DNA of 64,000 nt from an uncultured Eubacteriales bacterium (GTDB taxonomy: Bacteria; Bacillota; Clostridia; Oscillospirales; Butyricicoccaceae). The notes beneath the pieces are model-generated. The model ran no database searches and was not told the origin of the DNA. It saw only the letters and a list, made by a program, of their open reading frames with translations. The DNA lies in assembly GCA_910579575.1 (NCBI GenBank), contig CAJTUM010000003.1, positions 62,001-126,000 on the forward strand, written 5' to 3'. The position numbers and the translations under genes are program-made. This document shows positions 15,876 through 24,274 of the stretch, piece after piece; the first letter of the stretch is position 1; the number at the start of each line of letters is the position of its first letter.

Positions 15876-17384
15876 TTAGAGCTGATATAACTCTGTGTAT
15901 TTTTTGGTCAAGTAATTGATATAGTACTCTGGGCGAAACGGTTCGCCGGTGGCCAAGCGCAGGATTTCGTCGGCGGTTTTTTCTGCGCCATATTGGTGGA
16001 TATTCTCCTTCAGCCAACCGCTGATTTTCTGAAAATCGCCAGAAGCCAACGCTTGGTTTACATCAAACTGCTTCTCCATAGCCTGGAAAAATTGAGCCGC
16101 ATAGGCGCTGCCCAAGGCATAAGTGGGGAAATAACCGAAGCTGCCGCCGCCCCAATGGCCGTCCTGCAAAATACCCTGGGCAGGGCCGGCGGGGCGAACG
16201 CCCAGATACTGCTCGTATTTATCTGCCCAAGCCTGGTCCAGCTTGTCCAGATCCAGGCTACCGTCAAAGATCGCTTTTTCCAGCTCATACCGGATCAGGA
16301 TATGAATGGGATAGGTCAGCTCGTCGGCTTCGATGCGAATCAGCGAGGGCCGCGAGGCGTTGATCATCTCCACAAATTGGTCCAGCGTCACATGGCCAAG
16401 CTGCTCTGGAAACAGCTTTTGCAGCGCCGGATAATTGGCCTGCCAAAAAGCTCGGCTCCGGCCCACATGGTTTTCCAGCAGCCGCGATTGGCTCTCGTGC
16501 ATGGCGTAGCCGACGGCATTTTTGAAAGCTGTGCCGTTGTATTCCGGCTGGATCTGCAAGCCGTAAAGCCCATGGCCATACTCATGAACGGCGGACATAA
16601 TGACAGACAACGGGTTTTGCGGATAATAATGGACGGCGATGCGGGTTTCCTTATCCGAGAAAAAGTCAGTAAACGGATGCTCCGTCTCCGCCACGCCGCA
16701 TTGGCCCGGATTCATCTGCATATAATCCAAAATATGCTGGACAAACTCCTTCTGCTTGGCCAAGTCGTATTCCAGATAAAGAGGCGACGGATCAATTTTT
16801 TTGCCCTCCCGCTGGATTTTCTGGATCAGCGGCAACAGCGTTTCTTTGATTTTGCTAAAAAACTCGTCATACATAGCCATGCTGGTCCCCTGCTCAAAGC
16901 GATCCAGCAAATAATCATAGTCGGCGCAATCCTTATCCAGGTAAGTCAGCGCCTCTTTCTGCGCCTGGATAATTTCCTTCAGCGCCGGCTGAAAGGGCTC
17001 GAAATCATTGGCCAGCTTGGCCTGCCGCCAGGCGTTGTGGCCGTCTGCCGTCACTCGCCTTTGGCGGATATAAACCTCTTTGGGCAAAACGCGCACATCC
17101 TCCAGCTCCCGGAAATAGAGCTTCAGCTCCTTTTCCAGCAAGCTTCCCGGTTCTGCCTGAGCCAGCAGGCTCTCCAGCCGCTTCAGGCTTTCCGGGTTTG
17201 TCTGGTAAGAAAAGGCCTCTCCGGCCAGGATAGCGCCCAGTTTATTCCGCTGGGGAATGCCCTCCTCCGGCGCTACGGTGGCGGCGTCAAAATTCAAAGT
17301 GGACAAGGTCATTCGATACGCCTCGCACACCTGCTTATATTGCTCAAAAAACTCCAAATCGTTTTGCTTTGCTTCCTGGTTCAC
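15876..17384 (-). CDS. Thermostable (Taq-type) carboxypeptidase, peptidase M32
   Basis: 502 aa, the family's normal length. HEYGHGLY contains the zinc-binding HExxH (H267, E268, H271), and HESQSRLLENHVGRS about 28 residues later supplies the third ligand and the M32 signature. ADELTYPIHILIRYELEKA is another conserved block. It is a cytoplasmic metal-dependent carboxypeptidase that removes C-terminal residues from peptides. There is no signal peptide. It lies upstream-adjacent to nothing obviously related and is likely monocistronic. Confidence 0.95.
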   Translation of the reverse strand: MNQEAKQNDLEFFEQYKQVCEAYRMTLSTLNFDAATVAPEEGIPQRNKLGAILAGEAFSYQTNPESLKRLESLLAQAEPGSLLEKELKLYFRELEDVRVLPKEVYIRQRRVTADGHNAWRQAKLANDFEPFQPALKEIIQAQKEALTYLDKDCADYDYLLDRFEQGTSMAMYDEFFSKIKETLLPLIQKIQREGKKIDPSPLYLEYDLAKQKEFVQHILDYMQMNPGQCGVAETEHPFTDFFSDKETRIAVHYYPQNPLSVIMSAVHEYGHGLYGLQIQPEYNGTAFKNAVGYAMHESQSRLLENHVGRSRAFWQANYPALQKLFPEQLGHVTLDQFVEMINASRPSLIRIEADELTYPIHILIRYELEKAIFDGSLDLDKLDQAWADKYEQYLGVRPAGPAQGILQDGHWGGGSFGYFPTYALGSAYAAQFFQAMEKQFDVNQALASGDFQKISGWLKENIHQYGAEKTADEILRLATGEPFRPEYYINYLTKKYTELYQL

Positions 17385-17421
17385 GGCGTTTGCCTCCCTT
17401 TTAACCGCTGCGAAATGGGTT

Positions 17422-18162
17422 TTATTCCATCGAGGGATTTTCCCAGTTGTGCCAGACGTTCTGCACGTCGTCGTTGTCTTCCAGCATTTCCAACAGCTTA
17501 TTCATGTTTTTGATATCGTCGTCCTCCTCCAGGGCGATATAGGTTTGGGGGACCATAGCCTCCTCCGCCTCCAGGAAAGAATAGCCCTGTTTTTCCAAAG
17601 CCTCGCGAACGGCGCCCAAGTCGTCGGTGGCGGTAGCGATTTCAAACACATCCTCTTCGGCGGAAAAATCGGCTGCGCCGGCCTCCAGAGCCTGCATCAT
17701 CACCTCGTCCTCATCCATGTCGTCCAGCCGTTCAATGGCCAAAATGCCCTTTCGGTCGAACTGCCAGGAAACGCAGCCCGAAGCGCCCAAATTTCCGCCG
17801 TATTTATCAAAATAGTGGCGCATGTCGCCGGCCGTGCGGTTGCGGTTGTCCGTCAGCGTCTCCACAATCACGGCAATGCCCTTGGGGCCGTAGCCCTCGT
17901 AGGTAATGGATTCATAATCCTCGCCGGCGCCGCCCGCCGCATATTTTTGCAACACCCGATTGATGTTGTCGTTGGGCACGTTATTGGCCTTAGCCTTGGC
18001 GATAACGTCCCGCAGCTTGCCGTTGACATTGGGGTCGGCAGAGCCGCCGGTGCGAATAACCACCGCCATCTCCCGGGCAAATTTGGTGAATACTTTGGCG
18101 CGCTGCTGATCCACAACGCCCTTCTTCCGGGCAATATTATGCCATTTGGAATGTCCGGACAT
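17422..18162 (-). CDS. yebC: YebC/PmpR-family transcription or translation regulator
   Basis: 246 aa from the ATG giving MSGHSKWHNIARKKGVVDQQ, the invariant YebC opening, with GGAGG upstream. GGSADPNVN, ANNVPNDNINRVLQK and YEGYGPKGIAVIVE are further family motifs. Members are DNA-binding regulators or, per recent work, ribosome factors that relieve stalling at proline runs. The reading frame extends 13 codons upstream but those residues are not conserved. Confidence 0.95.
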   Translation of the reverse strand: MSGHSKWHNIARKKGVVDQQRAKVFTKFAREMAVVIRTGGSADPNVNGKLRDVIAKAKANNVPNDNINRVLQKYAAGGAGEDYESITYEGYGPKGIAVIVETLTDNRNRTAGDMRHYFDKYGGNLGASGCVSWQFDRKGILAIERLDDMDEDEVMMQALEAGAADFSAEEDVFEIATATDDLGAVREALEKQGYSFLEAEEAMVPQTYIALEEDDDIKNMNKLLEMLEDNDDVQNVWHNWENPSME

Positions 18163-18347
18163 CGTTGTCCCTCCTAAATCGATATGGTTCCATCCCGACA
18201 AACGAAAAACCGCCGGGGCGTTTTCAAAACGTTGTCTTTTATTTTAACATTTTTCCGCCTCAAAATCAACTACTCCAAAAAAACCGGTATAAAACCGGCG
18301 AAGACGGCGCACAATAAGGCTGCCACACAAAAGCGAGGTGAAATGAA

Positions 18348-18455
18348 ATGAACCAGAAAAACGCCAAGAACAGCCAGAATAACAGCCAGAACAGCCAGAA
18401 CAAGGGCCAGAACGGCAAGACCGAAAACAAGAGCGAAAACTGCAAGCACGACTAA
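18348..18455 (+). CDS. Tiny Asn/Gln/Lys-rich hydrophilic protein (35 aa)
   Basis: Begins MNQKNAKNSQNNSQ and ends SENCKHD: about half the residues are Asn, Gln or Lys, with a single Cys near the end and no hydrophobic core. GAGGTG lies seven bases before the ATG, and a strong terminator follows the stop. Composition and size resemble small spore-specific proteins of Firmicutes, but I recognise no family. It is the only plus-strand gene between two minus-strand genes. Confidence 0.6.
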   Translation: MNQKNAKNSQNNSQNSQNKGQNGKTENKSENCKHD

Positions 18456-18476
18456 GTTTTTGCGCTTTTGCCGGCA

Positions 18477-18521
18477 AAAGGGGGACTGGCGCGGCCCGCA
18501 GGGCGGCGGCAGTCCCCCTTT
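18477..18521. terminator. Bidirectional terminator
   Basis: Twelve-base stem AAAGGGGGACTG with CAGTCCCCCTTT enclosing a second GC hairpin; serves the tiny plus-strand gene and the ACT-domain gene. Confidence 0.8.
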
Positions 18522-18540
18522 CCTACATTGCTTTAGAGCT

Positions 18541-18978
18541 TTAGATTTCTCGCACGCGGGCCACGCCAGGAATGCCTAACAGGCTAATTTGAAGCTGCGC
18601 CAAAGTGGTCTGCCCGCCCAGCTTCAAGCCGATGGTCACAGGAGCCACTCCGTCCGCAGGCAGGTTCTGGTTGATGGTCAGGATATTGGCTCCGGCGTCA
18701 TAAATGCAGCCCAGCACCGCAGAAAGCACGCCAGGCTGATCCTCCAGAGAAAAATAGAGGGTGGCCAAGCTGCCCACAGCGCCTTTGTCAAATACCTCCA
18801 CGCTGTCCCTATATTTATAGAAGGCGCTACGGGAAAGGCCGCAGGCCCGGGCCGCCATAGCCGCGCTGGGAACCTGGCCTTTGGCCAGCATCTCTTTGGC
18901 GGCCACCACCTTCAAAAAAACCTCTGGCAGCACTCGGCTGTCGATCAGCAAATACTTATTCTCCTGCCGCTCCGCCAC
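18541..18978 (-). CDS. ACT domain protein, PheB/UPF0735 family
   Basis: 145 aa. An N-terminal helical region (YLLIDSRVLPEVFLKVVAAKE, AARACGLSRSAFYKYRDSV) resembling a helix-turn-helix, then an ACT domain (LYFSLEDQPGVLSAVLGCIYD, GANILTINQNLP). This is the UPF0735/PheB layout; members are thought to sense an amino acid, possibly phenylalanine. The start is GTG at 18978, with GAGGAGG eight bases upstream. The frame stays open further upstream, but that part overlaps the neighbouring gene. Confidence 0.87.
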   Translation of the reverse strand: MAERQENKYLLIDSRVLPEVFLKVVAAKEMLAKGQVPSAAMAARACGLSRSAFYKYRDSVEVFDKGAVGSLATLYFSLEDQPGVLSAVLGCIYDAGANILTINQNLPADGVAPVTIGLKLGGQTTLAQLQISLLGIPGVARVREI

Positions 18979-19070
18979 GATCCGCGCCTCCTCGCCCCAT
19001 TTTCTTCTAAATTTCTCTGTGCCCTTCCAAGCGGCGTCAAGCGTTGAAAAGCGCTGACGGCAGCCGCCTT

Positions 19071-19325
19071 TTATTCTTCGCTGATTTCGTCCGCCATGCC
19101 CAAAACCTGAGCCAGTAGATTTCGAGAATCCGGCTTGGTATCCCGCAGCAAATCCGCGTCTTCTTCCCCCAGATTTCCCCAGACAGAAAAACGACCGTCG
19201 GCTTGAGCCGCGATCTCCAGGCTGTCGTAGGGGGCGTAAATTGCGTCTCGATAGTCTTCTTGCCAATCAAACAGCGCTCTGGCGACTACAATCACTTTGT
19301 TTTTTCCAAAATAATATCGCTTCAA
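19071..19325 (-). CDS. Small protein of unknown function (84 aa)
   Basis: MKRYYFGKNKVIVVARALFD, then acidic and aromatic residues (SVWGNLGEEDADLLRD) and a short helix at the end. No membrane segment. It precedes the ACT-domain gene by about 90 bases on the same strand and may be cotranscribed. A consensus promoter lies about 245 bases upstream (19571-19599). Confidence 0.65.
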   Translation of the reverse strand: MKRYYFGKNKVIVVARALFDWQEDYRDAIYAPYDSLEIAAQADGRFSVWGNLGEEDADLLRDTKPDSRNLLAQVLGMADEISEE

Positions 19326-19570
19326 TGCCGCGCCCTCCTCCCCAAAAAGCCCTGGCTTTTCTGGTATTTGGCCTCCGTCTTTGCCACTATTATATCACGC
19401 TGCCGCAGAGCAATCAAGGTTCGCAAAAAGTCAGGCTCTTTCGTGGCAAAACACGGGCTTGGGGACCGAAAAATGCGAGGCCAAAAGTTCAATGTAGGAA
19501 CCTACAAGAATCCCTTAGATATTGAGAATTCGGCTTGGCAAACCGACCATTCGCCAAAAATCTCTCTATA

Positions 19571-19599
19571 ATTTTACATAGCGCTGTCGAATTTGTCAA
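19571..19599 (-). promoter_or_regulatory. Consensus promoter with 0A-like box in its spacer
   Basis: Minus strand TTGACA (19594-19599), 17 bases, TAAAAT (19571-19576). The spacer contains TTCGACA, the complement of the Spo0A box core TGTCGAA (19585-19591). It points at the 19071 gene with a long leader; 19326-19570 holds no other gene. Confidence 0.6.
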
Positions 19600-19671
19600 T
19601 GAGTTGACGCATCATCTTGAAAAAGCTTTTCAGACCGTCAAAACAAAAGCCCCCAAACCCCTTGCAAACAC

Positions 19672-19713
19672 AAAGGGAAGCCCCAGAATCCATAGATTCC
19701 GGGGCTTCCCTTT
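19672..19713 (-). terminator. Terminator of tRNA-Ser
   Basis: Thirteen-base stem AAAGGGAAGCCCC with GGGGCTTCCCTTT directly downstream of the encoded CCA; the following T run is short (GTGTTTG). Confidence 0.65.
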
Positions 19714-19804
19714 TGGCGGAGTAGGAGGGATTCGAACCCTCGAGCCGTGTTAGCGGCTACACGATTTCCAGTCGTGCTCGTTATGACCACTTCGATACTA
19801 CTCC
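19714..19804 (-). tRNA. tRNA-Ser (anticodon GGA)
   Basis: The seven-base acceptor stem GGAGTAG pairs with CTACTCC, then discriminator G and an encoded CCA. The anticodon loop reads CTGGAAA (anticodon GGA, reading UCC/UCU). The long variable arm with GCCG..CGGC and the GGTTCGAATCC T arm are class II features typical of tRNA-Ser. Confidence 0.95.
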
Positions 19805-20011
19805 ATATACCTTTTTGCCAACGCATTCAGCTTTTTTAGTATAGCAGATTCTTTTTCCTTATGCAAGTATTTTTTTCGGATTTTCAAAAATTTTTCTCCG
19901 CTCCAAGAACGACGGGCGACCTGCCAAAAATGAGTCGGCGGCAGCGGAAAGCGGATTCCATCCCCTTGCAGAGCGTAAAAAAGCAGTAAAATCGTCGATA
20001 TATGATTGATT

Positions 20012-20062
20012 TTTGTCTGAATTTGTCGTAATTTCTGCTTGTTTAGAAATCTGCTATATAAT
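20012..20062 (+). promoter_or_regulatory. Tandem 0A-like boxes and -10 upstream of the first Spo0A-C gene
   Basis: TTTGTCTGAA (20012) and TTTGTCGTAA (20022) are direct repeats exactly 10 bases apart, close to the Spo0A box TTTGTCGAA. A TATAAT lies at 20057-20062, with no good -35, so the repeats sit around the -35 to -45 region, as at Spo0A-activated promoters. The rest of 19805-20093 holds nothing recognised. Confidence 0.6.
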
Positions 20063-20093
20063 CTTCCCAGAGTTTGTTTCTGGAGGAATTTTT

Positions 20094-20444
20094 ATGTTAT
20101 CCCCTTCTATCGTCTATGAGGAGCTCCGGCTTTTGGGCGTCACCCCGCATTATAAAGGCTGCCGACAGACGGCCTTGGCCATTGAACTGGTTTTGCAAAA
20201 TGAAGATTCTCTGAACCACATCACAAAAATGGTCTATCAGGCGGTGGCCAACCAAATCGGCTGTAGTCCGGCCAGCGTCGAGCGGAATATCCGCACTGCC
20301 GCTCACGTCGCTTGGAAAATCAACCCTTCCCGGCTGAAGGAGCTCGCCGGGTATCCTCTATCCGCCGCGCCCTCTGCTTTAGAGTTGATTACCATTCTGT
20401 CTTCTCATCTTCAGCGCGCCCAATCCGCGCCGACATCTCTGTAA
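20094..20444 (+). CDS. Stand-alone Spo0A C-terminal (DNA-binding) domain protein
   Basis: 116 aa. It aligns by eye with the Spo0A effector domain: LRLLGVTPHYKGCRQTALAI against the GVPAHIKGYQYLREAI region, then ITKMVYQAVANQIGCSPASV and ERNIRTAAHVAWKI, the recognition-helix segment (SxVERxIRHAIEVAW in Spo0A). There is no receiver domain, so it cannot be phosphorylated like Spo0A. AGGAGG precedes the ATG. A close paralogue is at 36243. It could compete with, or modulate, Spo0A at 0A boxes, including those in its own upstream region. Confidence 0.85.
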   Translation: MLSPSIVYEELRLLGVTPHYKGCRQTALAIELVLQNEDSLNHITKMVYQAVANQIGCSPASVERNIRTAAHVAWKINPSRLKELAGYPLSAAPSALELITILSSHLQRAQSAPTSL

Positions 20445-20468
20445 ACGGCGCTCGCCTGCCAAACGCCG

Positions 20469-20500
20469 CAGGCCCCGGCGCGGCGCGCCAGGGCCTGTTT
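20469..20500 (+). terminator. Terminator of the first Spo0A-C gene
   Basis: CAGGCCC pairs with GGGCCTG (20469-20475, 20491-20497) and encloses a CGGCGCG hairpin; followed by TTTGGTT. Confidence 0.6.
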
Positions 20501-20521
20501 GGTTATTGGGTTGTTCGGTTG

Positions 20522-21688
20522 TTATTTCGCCAGTTTGTTGCTCCAAATCTTCCCGTCGATCATGGTCAACACGCACTGGGTCATATTGCTGAAGGGATGG
20601 CCGTCAAAAATAGCGATATCCGCGTCCTTTCCAGGTTCCAGGGCGCCGACTTTATCTTCGATGCCCAACAGCTTGGCAGGGTTGACGGTGACGGCCTTGA
20701 AGGCCTCCTTTTCATCCAACCCTCGGGCGATACACACGCCGATATCCCGGGGAAGCCATTTGGTTTCCGAAGAGGTATCCGCCGTCAGGCAGACCATACA
20801 GCCCGCTTCAATCAGGGCCTGGGCGTTTTCTGGCACAGCGTTCCACAGCTCCATTTTGGAAGGAGGCATCAGCAGAGGCCCCACCACGCAGCGGACCTTT
20901 TTGCTCCCCATATATTCGGGGATCAGGTGGCCCTCGGTGGCGTGTTCAATGGTGTAATCCAAGCCAAACTCCTCGGAAACTCGGATGGCAGTGCAGATAT
21001 CGTCCGCCCGATGAGCGTGAATCCGGCAGCGCATTTCTCCCCGAACCACAGGAACCAGCGGTTCCAGACGGAAGTCATATTTGCCCGCCTTGATTCGGTC
21101 GTCGCCCACATCTTTCAGCCGCTCGGAATAATCCCGAGCCTGAGCCAGCGCTTCCCGCAGCAGAGCGGCGTTGCCCATGCGGGTCATGGGAGATTTGTCC
21201 TTGGGACCATAGTTAGTTTTGGCGTTTTCGCCCAAGGCCATTTTCATCGCCTCCGTGCCGGGAATCCTCATCTCGTCGGCCACCTTGCCCCGCAGCTTGA
21301 AGGCCACGCCTGTGCCGCCAATCAGGTTGCCAGAGCCTGGGCCGGTGTAACAGGTGGTGAAGCCGGCGCTGCGAACCTGCTCAATGGCGAAATCAAAGGG
21401 ATTCAGCGCGTCGATCCCCCGCAGATGAGCCTGGATGGGCCCGCTCATCTCGTTGCCGTCGTTGCGGGTGCGGTGCCAGTTGGGCTCGTTAAAGGTGGAG
21501 ATATGGGTATGGGCGTCGATCAGGCCCGGGGTCACCCATTTGCCTGCGGCGTCCACAATTTCCGCGTCGGCGGGAATCTCCACATTGGGGCCTACCGCTT
21601 TGATCTGGCCCCCCTCTACCAAAACAGTCCCCTGGTCCATAAAGGTTCCGTCGGGCTTCAATACCTTGCCGTTTTTAATCGCAATCAT
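20522..21688 (-). CDS. Amidohydrolase, imidazolonepropionase-like
   Basis: 388 aa. Metal-dependent hydrolase fold: DAHTHIS after the beta-sandwich (GLIDAHTHI), then RCRIHAHRADD, TIEHATEGH, LTADTS and the closing GALEPGKDADIAIFDGHPF. This is the layout of the imidazolonepropionase/prolidase-like amidohydrolases; some members cleave dipeptides. The substrate cannot be set from sequence. No signal peptide. AGGAGG precedes the ATG. Confidence 0.88.
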   Translation of the reverse strand: MIAIKNGKVLKPDGTFMDQGTVLVEGGQIKAVGPNVEIPADAEIVDAAGKWVTPGLIDAHTHISTFNEPNWHRTRNDGNEMSGPIQAHLRGIDALNPFDFAIEQVRSAGFTTCYTGPGSGNLIGGTGVAFKLRGKVADEMRIPGTEAMKMALGENAKTNYGPKDKSPMTRMGNAALLREALAQARDYSERLKDVGDDRIKAGKYDFRLEPLVPVVRGEMRCRIHAHRADDICTAIRVSEEFGLDYTIEHATEGHLIPEYMGSKKVRCVVGPLLMPPSKMELWNAVPENAQALIEAGCMVCLTADTSSETKWLPRDIGVCIARGLDEKEAFKAVTVNPAKLLGIEDKVGALEPGKDADIAIFDGHPFSNMTQCVLTMIDGKIWSNKLAK

Positions 21689-21799
21689 CGCGCGATTCCT
21701 CCTATCTATAATTTGCCGCTATGCTGAACGTTGGGAAGCCTGGCAGGCTCCGCTCTGTTTTTTAGTATAGCACACTTTTGCCCGCTTCGCCAGATTCCT

Positions 21800-21828
21800 T
21801 TGGCAAAAGCCCAAATTCCTGTTATACT
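21800..21828 (+). promoter_or_regulatory. Promoter of the serine hydrolase gene
   Basis: TTGGCA (21800-21805), 17 bases, TATACT (21823-21828). The ~110 nt leader is GC-rich and folds into several stems (for example GCCGCGC with GCGCGGC), function unknown. Confidence 0.65.
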
Positions 21829-21943
21829 GTGGAGGAACCCCGACGGCCGCGCAGCGCGGCTGAAAGCGAGCCGCGGCCCTGAGCGAAGGCGATAGGGCCG
21901 GCGGCTGCCGAAGATTCCCCATTGCAAAAGGAGAGGAAACGAT

Positions 21944-23353
21944 ATGATAAACCGAGCGAAAGAACCGGAGCGGCCTCATTTTGAGCAGTTGATCCAAGAC
22001 GTCATGGCCCGCTACCAAGCGGCGGGCGTAGCTGTGGCCATTGTGAATCAAGAAACCACGCTATACCAAAATTTCTTCGGCTGGCGGGACGCGGAGAACC
22101 AGCTTCCCATAGACGAAAACACCATTTTCGGCTTGGCCTCCATCTCCAAATCCTTTACGGCCCTGGCAATTCTGCAGCTGGCAGAGAGAGGGGCGATCGA
22201 CCTGGAAGGCCCGCTCTCCCGCTATATCCCGGAATTTTGCAACGCCCATGCGGCTCAGCCGGTAAAGGTTTGGCATCTGCTGTGCCATTCCGCCGGCTTT
22301 CTGCCTCAGCCCCGGACGCTGGCCTCTACTGTGGCCAAAGAGATGGGAATCTGGCAGGAGGGACAGGCAGAGCTGGGGGACCACCCGGGCTTGGCCCAGC
22401 GAGGCGCGGAGCTGATTTGCCGGCGGCTGGACAGCCAGGCGGAAAAAACAGGCCGTCCCGGCGAAAACCTGAGCTACAGCAACGACAGTTTCGGCCTGCT
22501 CTCCGAAATCGTGCGGCGGTATGGCGGCGAACATTCCTTCCCGGATTACATAGAAAACCATATTTTGGCCCCTTTGGGCATGAATCGTTCAGGCGTCCGC
22601 TTCATCGCCCCGGCCCAAGATCCCAACTGTTCCAAGCTCTATTATCTGGAAGAGGATCAACGGCAATGGACCCGGGATTTTTATGACAACGCCTTTGTGC
22701 TGATGGGCGGCGGCGCCATGAAATCCACCCTGGCGGATATGAAACGCTATCTGCAAATGTATCTCCGCGGCGGCTTGACCCAAGACGGCGCCGCTGTGAT
22801 TGGCGACTACAGCCTGCGGGAGATGACCAAGCCCCGGCAGCAATATGCCTTTCAGCAGCAATATGGTTACGCTCTCTCCATCGGCCGGATGGGAGACTGG
22901 ACTATGATCGGCCACGGCGGCAGCCTGACCGGAGTTTCCAGCAACTTTCAGTGGTGTCCGGAGCTGGGGGTCGGCGTCGTTGTGCTGTGCAATACCTCCG
23001 GCGTGCCGGCGGCGCTGATCGCCGAGGAGGCGCTGCGCTGGTTCGACGGCCGGCAAATCCCCGCTCCCCGGCGGCAGTGGCAAGACGCCGGCTGGACCCC
23101 AGAACAGATCGCCCAAGCGATAGGAACCTATTCCTCCAGCGAGGGGGACAGCGACAACAGCATCCAGCTTTATGAGGAAAACGGCAAGATCGCCCTGAAA
23201 CGGGCCGGCAAGCCCCAGCCCTGCGTGGCGGCCGCCCAGGACCTGCTGATTGTGCCCGGCCCCTTCGCCGACGGCGGCATCCAGCTGCTGCGGGACCCTC
23301 AACGAGGCGTCTGGGGCCTGCGGACCGGCGGCCGGATTTTGACAAAAGAATAG
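21944..23353 (+). CDS. Beta-lactamase family serine hydrolase (class C/PBP4* fold)
   Basis: 469 aa with the three penicillin-recognising motifs: SxxK at S66-K69 (ASISKSF), YSN at 178-180 (LSYSNDSFG) and HGG starting at H324 (GHGGSLTG). A C-terminal beta domain (residues about 380-469) follows. No signal peptide, so it is probably cytoplasmic and more likely a peptidase or esterase of the S12 family than a resistance enzyme. AGGAGAGG-type ribosome site. Confidence 0.88.
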   Translation: MINRAKEPERPHFEQLIQDVMARYQAAGVAVAIVNQETTLYQNFFGWRDAENQLPIDENTIFGLASISKSFTALAILQLAERGAIDLEGPLSRYIPEFCNAHAAQPVKVWHLLCHSAGFLPQPRTLASTVAKEMGIWQEGQAELGDHPGLAQRGAELICRRLDSQAEKTGRPGENLSYSNDSFGLLSEIVRRYGGEHSFPDYIENHILAPLGMNRSGVRFIAPAQDPNCSKLYYLEEDQRQWTRDFYDNAFVLMGGGAMKSTLADMKRYLQMYLRGGLTQDGAAVIGDYSLREMTKPRQQYAFQQQYGYALSIGRMGDWTMIGHGGSLTGVSSNFQWCPELGVGVVVLCNTSGVPAALIAEEALRWFDGRQIPAPRRQWQDAGWTPEQIAQAIGTYSSSEGDSDNSIQLYEENGKIALKRAGKPQPCVAAAQDLLIVPGPFADGGIQLLRDPQRGVWGLRTGGRILTKE

Positions 23354-23367
23354 GCGTGAAGGTTTGG

Positions 23368-23402
23368 AAAGCAGAGGAAATAAAATTTCCTCTGCTTTTT
23401 TA
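23368..23402 (+). terminator. Terminator of the serine hydrolase gene
   Basis: Perfect 13-base stem AAAGCAGAGGAAA with TTTCCTCTGCTTT and a T tract. Confidence 0.88.
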
Positions 23403-23484
23403 TATGGATGTTTCGCTTCCTAAAAACCATCTTTTTAATCGCTTATTAAAATATCTATATACATCACATTTTCTCAATTCTCTC

Positions 23485-23512
23485 TTGACAAATTCAAAAA
23501 ATGGCTTATGAT
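23485..23512 (+). promoter_or_regulatory. Promoter of the small secreted-protein cluster
   Basis: TTGACA (23485-23490), 16 bases, TATGAT. AT-rich flanks. Confidence 0.65.
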
Positions 23513-23572
23513 TATGATATCGGAAGTACAGGAAACAAACGGATAGATAAGAAAGGAGAAAGGAGAAAGCAA

Positions 23573-23812
23573 ATGAAGATTTGGAAAAGGTTCGCCAGCG
23601 CCCTGCTGGCAGCTGCGATGATGCTCAGCGTGACCATTCCCAGCGTCTTTGCTGTGGATAGCGCTGTATACGAGAAAAACCAATCTCGTTCTATCATCGC
23701 TTACAACAAGCTGATTGCGATGCACCGTGGCGAAGGCGGTATAGATGAAGACTATCGGGTGGGCATTCCTATTGGCGCTATCTTGAGCCGTTTGAATGTG
23801 TATATGTGGTAA
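23573..23812 (+). CDS. Small secreted protein (79 aa), unknown function
   Basis: Signal peptide MKIWKRFASALLAAAMMLSV to VFA at residue 27, then about 52 residues, mostly polar (EKNQSRSIIAYNKLIAMHRG) ending in IGAILSRLNVYMW. Two AGGAGA ribosome sites precede the ATG. The stop overlaps a possible GTG start of the next gene, so translation is coupled. No family recognised. Confidence 0.72.
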   Translation: MKIWKRFASALLAAAMMLSVTIPSVFAVDSAVYEKNQSRSIIAYNKLIAMHRGEGGIDEDYRVGIPIGAILSRLNVYMW

Positions 23813-23820
23813 CTTTGCAA

Positions 23821-24192
23821 ATGCGCCGCAAATCTAAGAAAGCTCTTTCCATCCTGCTGTTGATTTGCTGGACAATGCTGCTGTTCTATTGGATCAGGGA
23901 CTATTATGGCGTTTATCCAAGGCCGGAGGATTTTACTCCAGAAGGGCGGCAGCGTGTCCAATTATGGTATGAGCGGCGGAAAGCTGTGCAGCGCCTTCGC
24001 AGGTATTATGGTGAAAATTATAAGTATGTGGATGGCGTTCGACGCGCAGATGATTTTAATTACGAAGAATACTATGTGACCATTTATATTTATCAGCTGA
24101 CTCCAGAATTAGAGGCTCAAATCCGCCAAGAGGTTAAATTAGGCCCTCATGTTCGTTTGCGAAGTATAGACGAGTACTTTTGGGAAGATTGA
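23821..24192 (+). CDS. Small membrane-anchored protein, paralogue 1
   Basis: 123 aa from ATG 23821 (a GTG at 23806 overlapping the upstream stop is an alternative). Basic start MRRKSKK, one transmembrane helix (ALSILLLICWTMLLFYWI), then an outside domain with RRKAVQRLRRYYGENYKYVDG and QLTPELEAQIRQEVKLGPHV. About half of this domain is shared with the 24275 product. No known family. A terminator separates the two paralogues. Confidence 0.7.
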   Translation: MRRKSKKALSILLLICWTMLLFYWIRDYYGVYPRPEDFTPEGRQRVQLWYERRKAVQRLRRYYGENYKYVDGVRRADDFNYEEYYVTIYIYQLTPELEAQIRQEVKLGPHVRLRSIDEYFWED

Positions 24193-24193
24193 T

Positions 24194-24226
24194 AGCAAGG
24201 CCCCTGTTTTTGGGACCTTGCTTTTT
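24194..24226 (+). terminator. Terminator between the two anchored paralogues
   Basis: AGCAAGG..CCC pairs with GGG..CCTTGCT, followed by five T. Confidence 0.75.
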
Positions 24227-24274
24227 CATGCAGCATCTGGTATCCCATCAATAAAAAAGCGGGAGGTGGGATTG

